The notes below the pieces were generated by a model. The model was not told the origin of the DNA. It was given only the letters and a program-made list of their open reading frames with translations, and did not search any database. A DNA stretch of 64,000 bases from Lingula anatina (taxonomy: Eukaryota > Brachiopoda > Lingulata > Lingulida > Lingulidae), in the NCBI RefSeq assembly GCF_001039355.2, contig NW_019775414.1:545179-609178 (forward strand), given 5' to 3'. How positions within the stretch are numbered: position 1 is the stretch's first letter; every line of letters begins with the position of its first letter. Position numbers and translations under genes: made by a program. This document shows positions 1 to 11,629 of the stretch, piece after piece.

Positions 1-2179
1 AAAATAATAAATCAGAAAAAAGGATTTTCTTCACTTTCATCATTGCAAAAATTAACTAAATTTTGTAACTCAAGACTATCTTTTAATGCATTATGGGCTG
101 AATAATTTCTGTGAAGTAATAAATTTACAAACTAAAGTCTCTTGTTTATGATTGGGTAAATTAGGATAAAGTTGGAATAAAGTACACTTTATCTTCTAAA
201 ATATACTGTTTATTTTCCTAGCATCATAAAAGTATTACATGTATCTGCATAAAAACCCTTGGTCCTCTGTTGTGTGTTTTATGGTTTTGTCCATTTGCAC
301 TTTAACAAAACCATTACAAGAATGACGTCGCAACACGCCAGGCGGGTGCACACATGTTGCATCTTTTCTGGAGAGCTGAAAACCGCACTGTTTGCAGGTC
401 ATATTGTTCAATAACATACTTAAATCAACAACAAAACGCCATGAGTCTAATTATTTTAACTTATTGTGAAAGAACAGAATTGTTTTCAGCATATAAATCA
501 CGGTAACTTGGCCCTGGGTGATCGGAAACCAGTGCTGAAGAAGGCAAAATGCAAAATGCAATCAATTGTGATTATTTTCCGTGAGATACGATCTTGTCAC
601 TGCTATACAAGCCTTACTAAAACGTTCTTTTCTGTTCCTTCTTCACGTAATTTCTTACATAGCGGCATTTGTAAACAAAGTCGCAAGTGGGTACTTTACG
701 TCGTAAAAGACCAAGCGTTCACAGATACGCAACGCATTGTTGACATATTCGTAGCGCTTCGACCAAAATAACATCAAAGATTTCATACCGATTTCTTAAA
801 AGGGTGAATTACGTATTTTATTGCATGTTATATGTTTATCATTAGCCGCTATCGCAAAAAACTACTCATGCGCGAAATCTGCGCAGATCGCAAAAAAAGC
901 TAATATGAGAGAACTACCTTAAGAGAGCCGGGTGAAAATATTTAAAGCAAATGTTTTTTTGTGCCTCATTACAAATAAAATATAATAAATTCAAAATGAC
1001 AGTAAGATTCACATTTCCATAGTCCTAGCAACAGTGACTACAGCCAGTAGCAGTATAGTGGTACCTATATTTGTAAATCTGCTTAAATATGCTTTGCTGG
1101 GTAATAAATGATGATTTGATGAAGTAAAAAACTGATATGATTACAGCTTAGTGAATGGAAGTCTGATAATGTTATCACTTCACTTTAGTTCAGCAATCTT
1201 GGCATATATGAAAAGGCTGCAGACTGACTTTAATTTACCATGGCATGCAAGTCAAATGAAAAAATTTTCTATGGCTATTAAAGATTTTTTTCAATAGCAT
1301 GTTTATACAAATGGAAAGCATAAGACAAATCAGTGAAGTCCAAAAAAGACTGGGTTAAAGAAACACATTGTGTCAAGCAAAGATGTTTTGCTTCAGAGTA
1401 TTTTTTCTCAGTGCTAGGCAATAGAAGAATGCTACTAGTAGGTTTCATTAAATGTGTGTCAAAAAGTCTGGTAACAGTTCATGAAAACATGAGCCTCCTT
1501 GTGTTTCCATAAAAATGGATGTATAAATCACTGAAGTATTGTTATACACAAGTTACGCAAACAGCAAAATGTCATGCTGCTTACATTTCCTAGACTGCAC
1601 TTCATCTGATATTTGCCGTAATGATGAGTTATGCATTAAATGTTTAACAACATAATACTGGATGTTAATTTGATCTTTTTCAAAGAATAATTTCGAGCAC
1701 AGTACTAAATTACTAGTATACTAACAAAATGTCTTAAATAAACACTTCCAAAAATATTAATCCTGTTTTTAAAATCTATTACTACATGGAATCAAGCTTC
1801 AAGAGACAATTTAAGTGATGGATTTAAAAGCTTCATTTTTGAAAAACTTTTCAATGACACAGCATCACTTACCATATTTAAAATACTAATTTAAAATACT
1901 ACAAAACTGATCTGACACGTCTAATTGAATAAAACAATGATGAAAATTGCTGTAAATGCATTGTTAATCTTAGTGACATAGTATTTTTTGTTAGTATTCT
2001 GGAGTATGAAACTTCGGACTCATGCAATTTTAGAGTAAAGCCAGAGGCGATGTGGTATATCTTCTTCACAATTTTTAAATGGATTAAATCATTGGTTAAG
2101 ATACTGTAACTGGAACAATCCAAATATAAATCCTACTAGTACAGGTGTCCGTTAATATGTAGCTTATACTAATCAGTAA
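1..2179. other. AT-rich non-coding stretch, left edge
   Basis: I see no supportable gene here. Around 640-900 the sequence has more CpG than its surroundings, as a promoter or old insertion might. Two open frames lie in this stretch (235-417 minus, 466-771 plus), but neither resembles a family I know and neither has clear splice partners. The downstream part of the minus-strand candidate gene at 2567-2730 would have to lie here or beyond the left edge; I could not find its next exon. Confidence 0.5.
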
Positions 2180-2347
2180 CCAGGCCTGTAGCCAGCAATT
2201 TCAGAGGGGGGTTCGTTTTCTGAAAAAGTGGACCTTTTACCATAAAATCTTTAAGGACAAAGATCAAATTTTACCCAGAGTGGACCTTTTCCCAGCAAAA
2301 AGGGTTTTTCGACCCTTCGACACCTCCTCCCCCGGCTATGGTCCTGG
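2180..2347. repeat. MITE with TAA target duplication (PIF/Harbinger-like)
   Basis: The 168-base element starts CCAGGCCTGTAGCC and ends GGCTATGGTCCTGG. The ends are imperfect inverted repeats, and TAA lies directly outside on both sides. A 3-base TWA target duplication is typical of PIF/Harbinger elements. Inside, the phrase gtggacctttt occurs twice, at about 2228 and 2280. There is no coding capacity, so it would have been moved in trans. The family assignment rests only on the target size. Confidence 0.6.
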
Positions 2348-2566
2348 TAACACTATATAGTTTATGTATACCTATTGGCAGAGTTTTTTTTTCTCAATAT
2401 TGTTATTATCACTTGCAGATTATTCCATTTACAATGTAGAATGCATACAATCTTGACACAATGAATATGTAATGCATATAGCAATATGTTAAACCTACAT
2501 ACTATTTTATTAATAAATTTTATATGTATTTGCACACCAGAATGGTCTATCATGTCTGTGACATAC

Positions 2567-2730
2567 CTGTGCTTCTTAGAAGGCAAAACTCCAAGTGGAA
2601 TGGGACTAGAACGAAAACGCAGTACCATGGAATCATAAGGCACATGAAAATTACTTTTCATCCCTAGGGAAGTCTTTTTTCTGGTCACTGGTAGACAACC
2701 AGTCATTGTACCTTCACTACAACAATGCAC
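2567..2730 (-). CDS. Candidate exon of an unrecognised gene (phase-2 donor)
   Basis: An open minus-strand block ends at a good splice donor (CACAG/GTATGT, boundary at 2567). It can be read as an internal exon starting at 2716 after a TTGTTGTAG acceptor; this is 150 bases, phase 2 in and phase 2 out. It can also be read as a first exon from the ATG at 2730. The predicted peptide is basic and Ser/Pro-rich, with TRKKTSLGM near the start and SPIPLGVLPSKKH at the end. I do not recognise the family. The same phase-2 exit is seen in the other candidate exons up to 20.4 kb, so they may belong to one gene running off the left edge. A chance open frame remains possible. Confidence 0.35.
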
Positions 2731-5086
2731 TGAACATATGTGTGCAGCATTAGCTTCAAATTCAGTCTACCACTTTACCTCTGGTTTAATAACAAAAAGT
2801 TGAATGAAATTTCAACTTTCACCTGCAGTAAATTCCAGATTACTCAACTGACATGTTTCAGTTTCCTAACACACATCATGCCTGAAGGAACTTAGATTGC
2901 CTTCTTCTCATTTCCCCTTGAGGTTAAGTTTTCCTTTCTGTCAAGTAATAACAGACAGATGCCTCAGAAGCTCTGTGTGGTAAAATACAGTCTGCTGGTG
3001 AGTAAATCTAAAAGACACAGAAACTCTCAGAAGACACTAGCTCTCCTCCGCACTTGGTAGAAAGAAGAAGTTGTTTGCTATCCAAGGATCTACCCACACT
3101 AGAATAATGAAATCCAGAGTCAAAGGAAACTCAACCATGTAGAGTCAATCTAACAGAAGCCTCTTATCTCTCTCTCCTGTTGACTGCTAAAACAATATGA
3201 ATGCAATTCCGGCAGTTTTATAACACAACTGCACCGGAGAGCAAATTAAATTTGTAATTAACCATGTGCAGTGGCATCAAACAGCTGGTCAGAGCTATTT
3301 GCTGCTTCATTTCCAGACATTACTCATGGCCTTTGACAACAGGACAGAAGTCGGTCACCATAGCGTGCCATAAATCACTTACAATATACCTGTATGTAAT
3401 TGAAAAGGTTGTAGCAATTATAGACTTGCTAATCTGATCAGTACAATAGCAGCAGGAACCGTTGCTGAAATTAAGATAATCAGTCTTAGGTGGTTTTGCT
3501 GCTGGTAAACATTATATAATCTTTTAAAACATTTGAACTGCAAAGAAAGCCAGTGAAAGCATGGTTAAATAATTATTGCTTTGATTTCATTATAATTTTA
3601 TTATTTTCTGCAGAAATTATGAAAATGTTCTAATTTTATTCTGTATGAGTTCATAACTAAGTAAAAAGGTGACAATCATATAGTATGTATAGTTTACCAA
3701 TACTTTCCATCCTATACTCAATACCAAAATTTATAGTTAGTTGTCAAACTGTTTTTGAACTGCCATAAAATCTCATAAATCTCAACAACCACAATCTCAT
3801 ACGTGTGTACTGCAGTAATACATAAAAGTGAACCTAATATTAAAGATGTGTACATAAATTGACCTATCTAATAAACAATAATAAAAAAAGGATTCATAGG
3901 AGCATTAAAAAATATCCTAGAAACCTCATTTAACCAGTTAAAAATAATCATTACATATGTCTTTATTTCAAATAAATGTGAATTTATTTTATGTAAAAGA
4001 AGCACTTGAAGTTGGTGCTAACATGACAGTTTGTGTATATTCATTATTTAAAAATCCATGATCATTGTGAATGTGTTTCTGAAAGTCCTATGTCATGTAT
4101 GAAACCTCAAAGACTACCATTCCTTGACCATCTTCACAACTAATTTGGGAAAAGCAAGTAGGACAACATCTTAGAGCACTGCACCACAAACTAAGGAAAA
4201 TATTATACAGACACAAATAATTTCATGTGGCTTTGCATTTTTCATAGTAATACTTCAAACCATTGACAGGTATCATGCTTAAAATATTTTGTGTACATTC
4301 ATCCTCATTCTTGTATACTGATATAATAAATGCTCTGCAAATTTTTCAAGCATAAAATCATCTTAACCTGATATATCTTCTCAATTCATATCTGTTTTGA
4401 AAAAAACTACTATGCAGTAAAATATATACCATTTTTCACCTTGATTATATTGGCAATACTTGATGTGCCCATATAAGTTTCCTTTGCTTTTCCAGCAAAA
4501 ATTGTCAAATATGTGCCCCAGGGAAGTTCTTTTGGACAAAATACAATGTGTTAAGAAGCTTTGATGTAATTGGAGATTCTGTTTTGTGGAAGTAACCAAA
4601 AGCCAATTCTATAGCTATACTTGTATCCATGGTTGTTACATGCATTTTTAACAAACTTCATTCAGATTTTAGCTTTCCTCCACAAACAAGTGTGAATAGT
4701 TTCTTTCACATATAGCAATTATATCCTCATCCTACCTATCTTACAAAAAATCAATTTTTTGGATGAGTTAACCTGATATATACCTATCACCAAATACTGG
4801 TTACAGTATTATAATGATTCAAATTATTATAATTATCAGTCAATAGCAGTTACTGAAAATTTCGCAAGGAAAGAAAATTTAAAACCTGAAAAGAAACTGT
4901 GATTTAAATTCTGAACCTAACCTGAAAGACTCTAGGTGCTAAATCTATATAAAGTGATTAAGAAACACTTCAAAGTGAACATACCTTCATGACAACATGG
5001 CAAAGTACATGAAAAGTAACAAACATCCGATTCAAGATGTGTCCCTACTAGCAAACATCTGTGTACATGTACCATGGGTATCCTAC
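2731..5086. other. Non-coding stretch, possibly intronic
   Basis: AT-rich sequence without a supportable exon, RNA gene or repeat structure. If the exons at 2.6 and 5.2 kb belong to one gene, this is an intron. Confidence 0.5.
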
Positions 5087-5247
5087 CTGAGTGAGGTGTC
5101 AATGGATGCTACTGTGCTCCCACGGTGGAAATACTTCAGCTTAGGGACAGGCTTCGAAGGGGTCAAGTTATTAAGATAGACACTCTGAGATCTGATTAAA
5201 TTCAACTGGACTCTGGGCAGGCGGTAAGAGCAGCGGAAATCTGCCAT
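5087..5247 (-). CDS. Candidate first exon, unrecognised gene
   Basis: The ATG at 5247 sits in a strong start context (ACCATGG), with an in-frame TGA three codons upstream. The frame stays open for 53 codons and reaches a donor (CTCAG/GTAGGA, boundary at 5087) in phase 2. The peptide begins MADFRCSYRLPRVQ and is rich in Arg, Lys, Leu and Ser. Its composition is clearly more protein-like than the AT-rich surroundings. Joined to the acceptor at 2716 the frame continues, so it could be an alternative 5' exon of the 2.6 kb block. I cannot name the product. Confidence 0.4.
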
Positions 5248-8200
5248 GGTCAGTCACCAGCTGAAGTTTTCTACATCCTCAAGGTCTTCATAATCGCACA
5301 CATAGAAATGTAAGTAATTGCAGATATTGGTTCTTGTTCTGAGGCAATATGCCTATTTTCAATGAAGGAACTTCTAAATCAATGAACTATGCCATATTAT
5401 AAACACAGGTCTGTTAAGGGGGCATTGTACCCCACCTGAACTGATCAATACTTTCTCAAAGCTGATTACATTTGGGAGGGCTGGGGTAATGAAAAGGCCA
5501 AAACTGCATGCCAAATGCCTTTTATATTATCCCAACTCTCTCCATAACTACAAATTCAGTTCATGACGCAGCACAAGAATCAACAACAATGTTAGTCTAT
5601 CAACAAGGTCTGCCTAATGGGCTTTGTGTTGGAACAACACTGCCAAACTTCCTGAAACTGAGATTAGGTCAATTTACATACTGTCTTAATAATTGAGTAA
5701 CTTTTTAAACTTAAAAACCGTATGTGGAAATGGTCACCAAAGGCTAACAGGCTTATTGATAATAAACATGCTACACAAAGTTTAGTGCTTTTATTATGTG
5801 TTTGCTATTTGGTAAATGGCACAGGGCATCAAATGTAAAACTAAGTGTTGGCATTTTAATCATGAAGTGTCATTGACTTTAAATGGTCTAGCAAAGAAAA
5901 TCAACACAGACTAATTGTGTAGAACTAACTATCAATAAATTGTGTACCCTATGCAGTTAATCAATGAATGAACAAACGTGTGCCCTTTGTTTTCTTCATT
6001 TCAATCAAAAGTCTACTTGCAGTTCCAATACTTTCTTTTGCTTCCCCATGGTGAGACATTTGTCAATTACTTTTCTCAATGAAAAATAAAAACAGGTTTT
6101 AAATGCTGATGACGTTATCTGCCAACATTATGAGAAGGGGCATTATCCCATTTATCATAACTTTGGCATTACTGTCTTGAAAATGAATCAGTTGTGCACC
6201 CTAGCAACAGTAACAGCCACAAGCTCAACTACTGCAATTACACACACAATCCCTTGTTCAGCCTCATGTTTTCACAGTTGTCTCACTGACAAATCTTATC
6301 GACAAATTCTAATCTCCAAACTTAAATCAGTCAAAGCATCCAAAAACACTACAGATACCACTTTAACAGTTAGGCCAAAAGTCACAAAATATTATCTTTT
6401 CAGCATAATGACTTCTAACAAAACATGCAATAATGGTGAAATCCTGTGCTCGTACTGTGATTCATTTCACATCGAGAAGTACAGTTTGACTGGCACAAAC
6501 ATGTAATAATGCTGCATGGGGTTTTACTCCCTTTTACAGGCTCCAGGCACCAATCAAAATGACTAAGAGAATAACTTATATAGCAAATCAACAAACCATA
6601 AATACAAGGAAACTATTAGAAATTACAACTACAAAGTAAATAGTTTCTTAGAAGATACAAAAATGTAGAAAAATTGTATGAAGACCAAATATTTTCGTTC
6701 AATTTTATATAATTTGATATCTTCCTTTATTTCTAAAGATATGTTATCATCAAAATTTTGACTCCTAGCTTTCAAGATACCTGTATAAGAAAAATGTAAA
6801 TATGTATCAAGGTACTTTATTTTTTCACGGAAATAACATGATAGTTGGAGGGAAAAAAAAGCACAACAAGCATGGTTAGGTCTTATAACTTAGAGCGACA
6901 TGTTTGGGAGTAAATCTTATGCATCAAGGGTTAACTTGTTCTATCAGTAACATTCAGTCAGTAACAATATCCCTGGTATCTTTAATTTAGCTTCACAATT
7001 GTACTCCATTTCAAAAGGACAGCTGACTAAAATGAACCGTTTAAGTAAATCTACAACTGTAAATGACAGGTAAAGTTTGATGACATGATATTATCATAAC
7101 CAATTTACATATACTATCATAACTTCTATTAAAACATGTAAAATGAGAATTTACAAAAACAAACAAAAATATTGGCATATAAAAATATAAGTAAACATTG
7201 CAGTAGACATGATATATATTTAATTCACAGCATACAAACTTACTATTTCATCATGGGCCAGTAGTTATATGAAAATTTCATAAGCCGTATAACATGTGGT
7301 TTGATGATATGTTCTCTGAATGAAGCTCCTCTGTGCAAATTTCCATTCTTCTTTGCCATATTGTACAGATGTACAACAGACCACTTTTAACACTCACTAA
7401 AATACTGATTGCAGAGATCATATGCCACATGCCTACAGATTTCCATGATCATGACCAGAGGATCTTTGACAAATATGCACTGTATTCCCTTTCATGTTAC
7501 ACTGAAAGCAGTTTCTAGATGATTTTTTTCTCTTTGTCACTCCAAATCTCCCTTTTTATCCCTCGTTGCTGAAATATATGTACTCAACAGCATCTATAAC
7601 TTAACACGGTATGGCAAAAGGTTCACTGCCACATAGCATTCACAATAGAAAAGTGTCACCCTATATCCCACCAGGTTGCTTGTTTTCCAATACTTCATTG
7701 GGATTCAATAACAATGACTGCTGTTGGGTATATCACATAAACTTTGAACTTAAACAATGGTGAAAAGTGGCAGAATGAATTCTCCGATTTTGCAAATGTC
7801 AGTCCCTTTTGAATTACTTTGACACCATTAATGGCTATTAAAATAATATACTCTCTGCAATAAAAGCAAACTTCACAAAATCAATTAGTTTGCATAATCT
7901 TTATCCTAAGCACACATTGTCAGAAAAGATGTTTATAAACTTTAAGAATTCTACATATTTGTCGGAGTACTTAAGAAGCTTCTTGAATTTCCTTCCTTCT
8001 ATTTGAACAGGTCAGGTGAAGACTACAGATAAAAGCATACTAAAAAGAAATAAATAACAAATTGTTCTGTAAAGCATAGTCTTGTTTCATCTAAAGGAAA
8101 TCCCTGGGGGAAGAAAAGATACTTTGAAATACTTTTTATTTGGTGTGCCATTCTAAAATCTGCATCAACATTACGTTCTGATACTGACAAGGATATGGAG

Positions 8201-9461
8201 GCTGATTGAAAAAAAATATTTTGCCTTGATACCTATCACAAAAGAAAAGTGGTGAAGACATAATCAATATACACAGTGATAACCTTGGTGGCATATTTAA
8301 TGCATAAAATCAATGGCAAATGTTTATCTTCAATAAGTGTATGTATCCTCACTTCCATGTGTAGCAAACTCATACATTCCTGCAAAAAGAACTTCAATCA
8401 CTTTCATTACCTGTGCAATTTCATCTGCAAAAAATTTCAATGACCATATACAAAAAGTACCAGAACTTCATCATTGTGTTGTAATGATAGAGGTTATTGT
8501 AAAAAAAGTCTTCTAAAAACATATATGAGTTTATACAATTTTTAAAATTGCTCTTTTAAAACAGATTGGAAACCCCTACCAAGAAAAATAGTAGTCATGC
8601 ATAAAATTGACCCCAACTAACAATTATGACAGTTATATGAACTGTCATACAATGAAAAAAAAAAAAGACATTTTAATTTTCAAAAACTGAATATGCAACA
8701 AACTATCCGTCTTTAATGGCATGATTTTAAAATGTTCATAATATATCCCTAGTAATTCAGTGTAATTAATTTAATCTACACATAGACAGGCATGCAAGAC
8801 TGGGAAAATGATCTATTATGTAATATTGTTCCTGGGCTCCTGTTGGTAAATTTTATTGACAGTTAGGCTTAAGTGTCCTAAGTGAGATTTGTTTACTATA
8901 ACAACATTATCTGATTCAAAGAAGAAAATTTGGCAAAACACCATTAAGGGCCTTGCACCAAATTCATTTTATTGTGCCAATGGCAAGTAAGTTCTGCTTG
9001 GTAAGCTTTTTAACCCAACCGGAATAATATGAATGGCTGAAAAAGTAATTTAAAAGTGAATTGGTGATAAATGTCTTAGAGGGTTTTTATAATTTAAAAT
9101 CCAAGCTCTTGTACACAGACTTAAAATAGTAAATTATGTGGTAAATTTGCACAGCACTTGTCAAAAGGTGTGATTTTTTTAATGCTTGATTTTTCTTTTA
9201 TGAAAACATTAACATCGTCCTGTACAAACAGGAAAATACATAAATTGCTTTTCTATTGCTTTTTAAAATCAAAGCTTGCTCTAAAAACAATACAATATTT
9301 TTAAAACTCCCGCAGCTGGCTAATGCTAGGGCATATATAATTTCTACCAACTACCATGCCAGTAAAACACAACTTGTATTGCTGCAAATTTAGGATAGTT
9401 TCCGAAAAAAAAAAATGCTCATTTTTACCACAATTCAACACATGATTTAAGTTAAACCTAC
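5248..9461. other. Non-coding stretch, possibly intronic
   Basis: Long AT-rich stretch in which I see no supportable coding block, RNA gene or transposon end. Short open frames at 5508-5696, 6177-6506 and 7333-7518 (plus) have no family resemblance and look like chance. Confidence 0.45.
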
Positions 9462-9697
9462 TTTAAGCCATCCTCTGCAACAGAGGACACTGAAGTACAA
9501 ACAAGTTCGGGTGGTCTTTCTGGTGATGGTATGCCTGAAGGACCATGGTACATAGGCACTGGGAAGCTAATAGTGTTCCTGAATTTGCTGCGAATCTGAA
9601 CCATTCTATTTCGAAACTTTGTAATATAGTCTGGAAAAGACATGTTGCCAAGTATGTGACTGAGAAGTCCAATTCCATCGATGTCATACATCCACAA
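9462..9697 (-). CDS. Candidate first or internal exon, unrecognised gene
   Basis: The minus frame is open from the ATG at 9697 and reaches a donor-like GTAGGT (boundary 9462) in phase 2, 236 bases. A CTTTTCCAG acceptor inside it (after about 9630) offers a shorter internal exon instead. If unspliced, the frame stops at once (TAG inside the donor). The peptide is protein-like: FRNRMVQIRSKFRNTI in the middle, then a Pro-rich tail with SGIPSPERPPE. Family not recognised. It could be an alternative 5' exon of the same gene as the 2.6 and 5.2 kb blocks, a terminal exon, or chance. Confidence 0.3.
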
Positions 9698-11126
9698 ATA
9701 TATTTACCAACTTTCAGTCCTAGAGCTGCTTCGCTCAAACTGTTTGAGTCTTTGAACATGGGCAACACTCCCACTAAAATGTTTTTAACTATTTACCTCC
9801 ATTACTTTTCAAGTCTGCAACATTAGTATACACTGAAAGTATTTCAACCAGTTTGCCTCCAAGGACATCTAATGGTGAAGAGCATGCACTCCCCTGCCTT
9901 GTCAATATTAGATTGTTTGTCCTGATCGCTTCATTAATCCATTTGCAAGCTAATGCAATTCTTCAAATTACGAGGACCTCTACCCTATTCACATTTTGCA
10001 AATCCATCAATGTCAATGGGGCAAAAGTGTTGGCTCAATTCCTTTGTGAATCTAATACTCCCTTGTCTGACCTCAATGTTCTGTTTTGCCCCTTTAAAGT
10101 GTTCCTTTTTACCCCCTGGGTGACATATAATACCAAACAATGTCTGGTAGTCTATAATCAGACTGATAGAAACCAAGCAACACTGTCAGGTATCTATCTT
10201 GCTATCAGGTTAATCGCTGGACCCCAACCACTGGTGATCAGATCTCAAAGCAATAGCATGCAACACGTTACTGGTTGGTTTTAAGTACAGCAATGTATCC
10301 CAAACCCTACGGTCATGTGATCTGGTGTTTTTACAATAGGCTGTGGGGGCCCCCATTCACATTCCCTCATTAATTTTTCATATAGATTGGAGTAAGTAGA
10401 TATCCACTTATTTGTTAGCAGAAGCAGAAACAAAACAGGTAAGTTACTCAAGCACGAGGAACCCTATCAATATATATACACAATGAATAAAGGAAAATGA
10501 AACCACCAAGAACCTGATGCATTTTTATTTGGTTATAGGCTCAATAATGCTATGGATACCTTACAACAATAGGTTTTTATAACATGGGGTTGGTTAATTA
10601 ATCATTATCAGATTCCCAATAATGAATACAACTAGAGTGGATGTAACTTCTACTTGTACATCTCCATTACAGCAAACATTAAATAATTTAGGTATTCCAT
10701 GTATAGATCTAACTGTTGAACTAATCTACATACTATTACACCCAATTAATGTCAGCATTCCCTTACAAGACACACAAAAATGGCACATTTTCAAATAAAT
10801 GGAAGTCTGCATTGTCAAGAAACAAAAACATATAAATTTATACTTTGGACCTTTCAATTATCTAACAATCCATGACGAATAAAAATAAACATTTTAGTAA
10901 GTGTCAAATATAATTCACATCAACCTGAGTGTGTTAGGTGAGACAAACAATCAATGTGAAAACATTTAACTTGGTGATAGCAATGTATTTGTTCTCAATC
11001 TTAACATCTCTTTTTGGGGATGCATAATAAATCAATTAATGAAGTATTCAAAATAAAAAATAAATATCTTAAAATAAACAGACAAATATATATAGGTGAA
11101 ACTTATCAAATGACTGAACAAATAAA
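9698..11126. other. Non-coding stretch
   Basis: Slightly less AT-rich around 9,850-10,380. A 143-codon open frame on the plus strand (9853-10284) has no recognisable domain, and its reverse strand also carries a partial open frame. No repeat ends were found. I treat it as non-coding. Confidence 0.4.
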
Positions 11127-11128
11127 CA

Positions 11129-11159
<31 letters not shown>

Positions 11160-11160
11160 A
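11127..11160. repeat. Microsatellite (AAAT)n
   Basis: About eight uninterrupted AAAT units, probably length-variable. It creates a spurious tyrosine/leucine-rich open frame on the minus strand. Confidence 0.9.
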
Positions 11161-11480
11161 GTGACAATAATCCAATTTTTCATTATCTCTAATAATGCAA
11201 CATTTTTTATCTCTAACAACAAACATTCTCCAATATTCCTCAGTTGCTACAGTATAGACTCCAAATGATCATATGTTACAACAGTAAAGAATTTGATATT
11301 ATTTTAATTCCCTAAGTGAGATCACCTATCCTTATAATAACTTCCATGATACTAGTGGTAATAACTAAAACTAGAAAAGCCCAGAAAATTTGTATTAACA
11401 TTTATCCTGCAGTGGCTAAACATAAAATACCTCAACGACATATACTATTATGTGACAAAAAATCATTAAATATTACATAC

Positions 11481-11629
11481 CTTAGCTGAGGAAGAGGTGA
11501 TCTAGGCTTAAGAATATGTCCATGTATCATCTTGAGTCGCACCATTTTCTTAGAGTAGACACTCACTGAGGGTAAAGCTCCACTCTTACTGGATATGTCC
11601 TCCTCTCCAATATCCCTATCCATAAGCAT
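11481..11629 (-). CDS. Candidate exon, unrecognised gene
   Basis: The frame is open from the ATG at 11629 (and 16 codons further upstream) to a donor CTAAG/GTATGT at 11481, phase 2. The peptide has an acidic start (MDRDIGEED) and a basic Pro-rich end (HGHILKPRSPLPQL). An internal CCA/GTAAGA at about 11577 could act as an earlier donor. The upstream acceptor is weak. Same donor phase as the candidate exons at 2.6, 5.2, 9.6, 14.4 and 20.4 kb. Identity unknown. Confidence 0.3.

Noticed and set aside
235-417. Minus frame with CKQCGF and further Cys/His residues, like a zinc finger
   Set aside because: The spacing fits no zinc-finger family I know, there is no clear splice context, and it is only 60 codons.
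466-771. 101-codon plus frame in a CpG-bearing patch
   Set aside because: No recognisable domain; composition looks like chance.
9853-10284. 143-codon plus frame
   Set aside because: No family resemblance, no splice partners, and overlapping open frame on the other strand.
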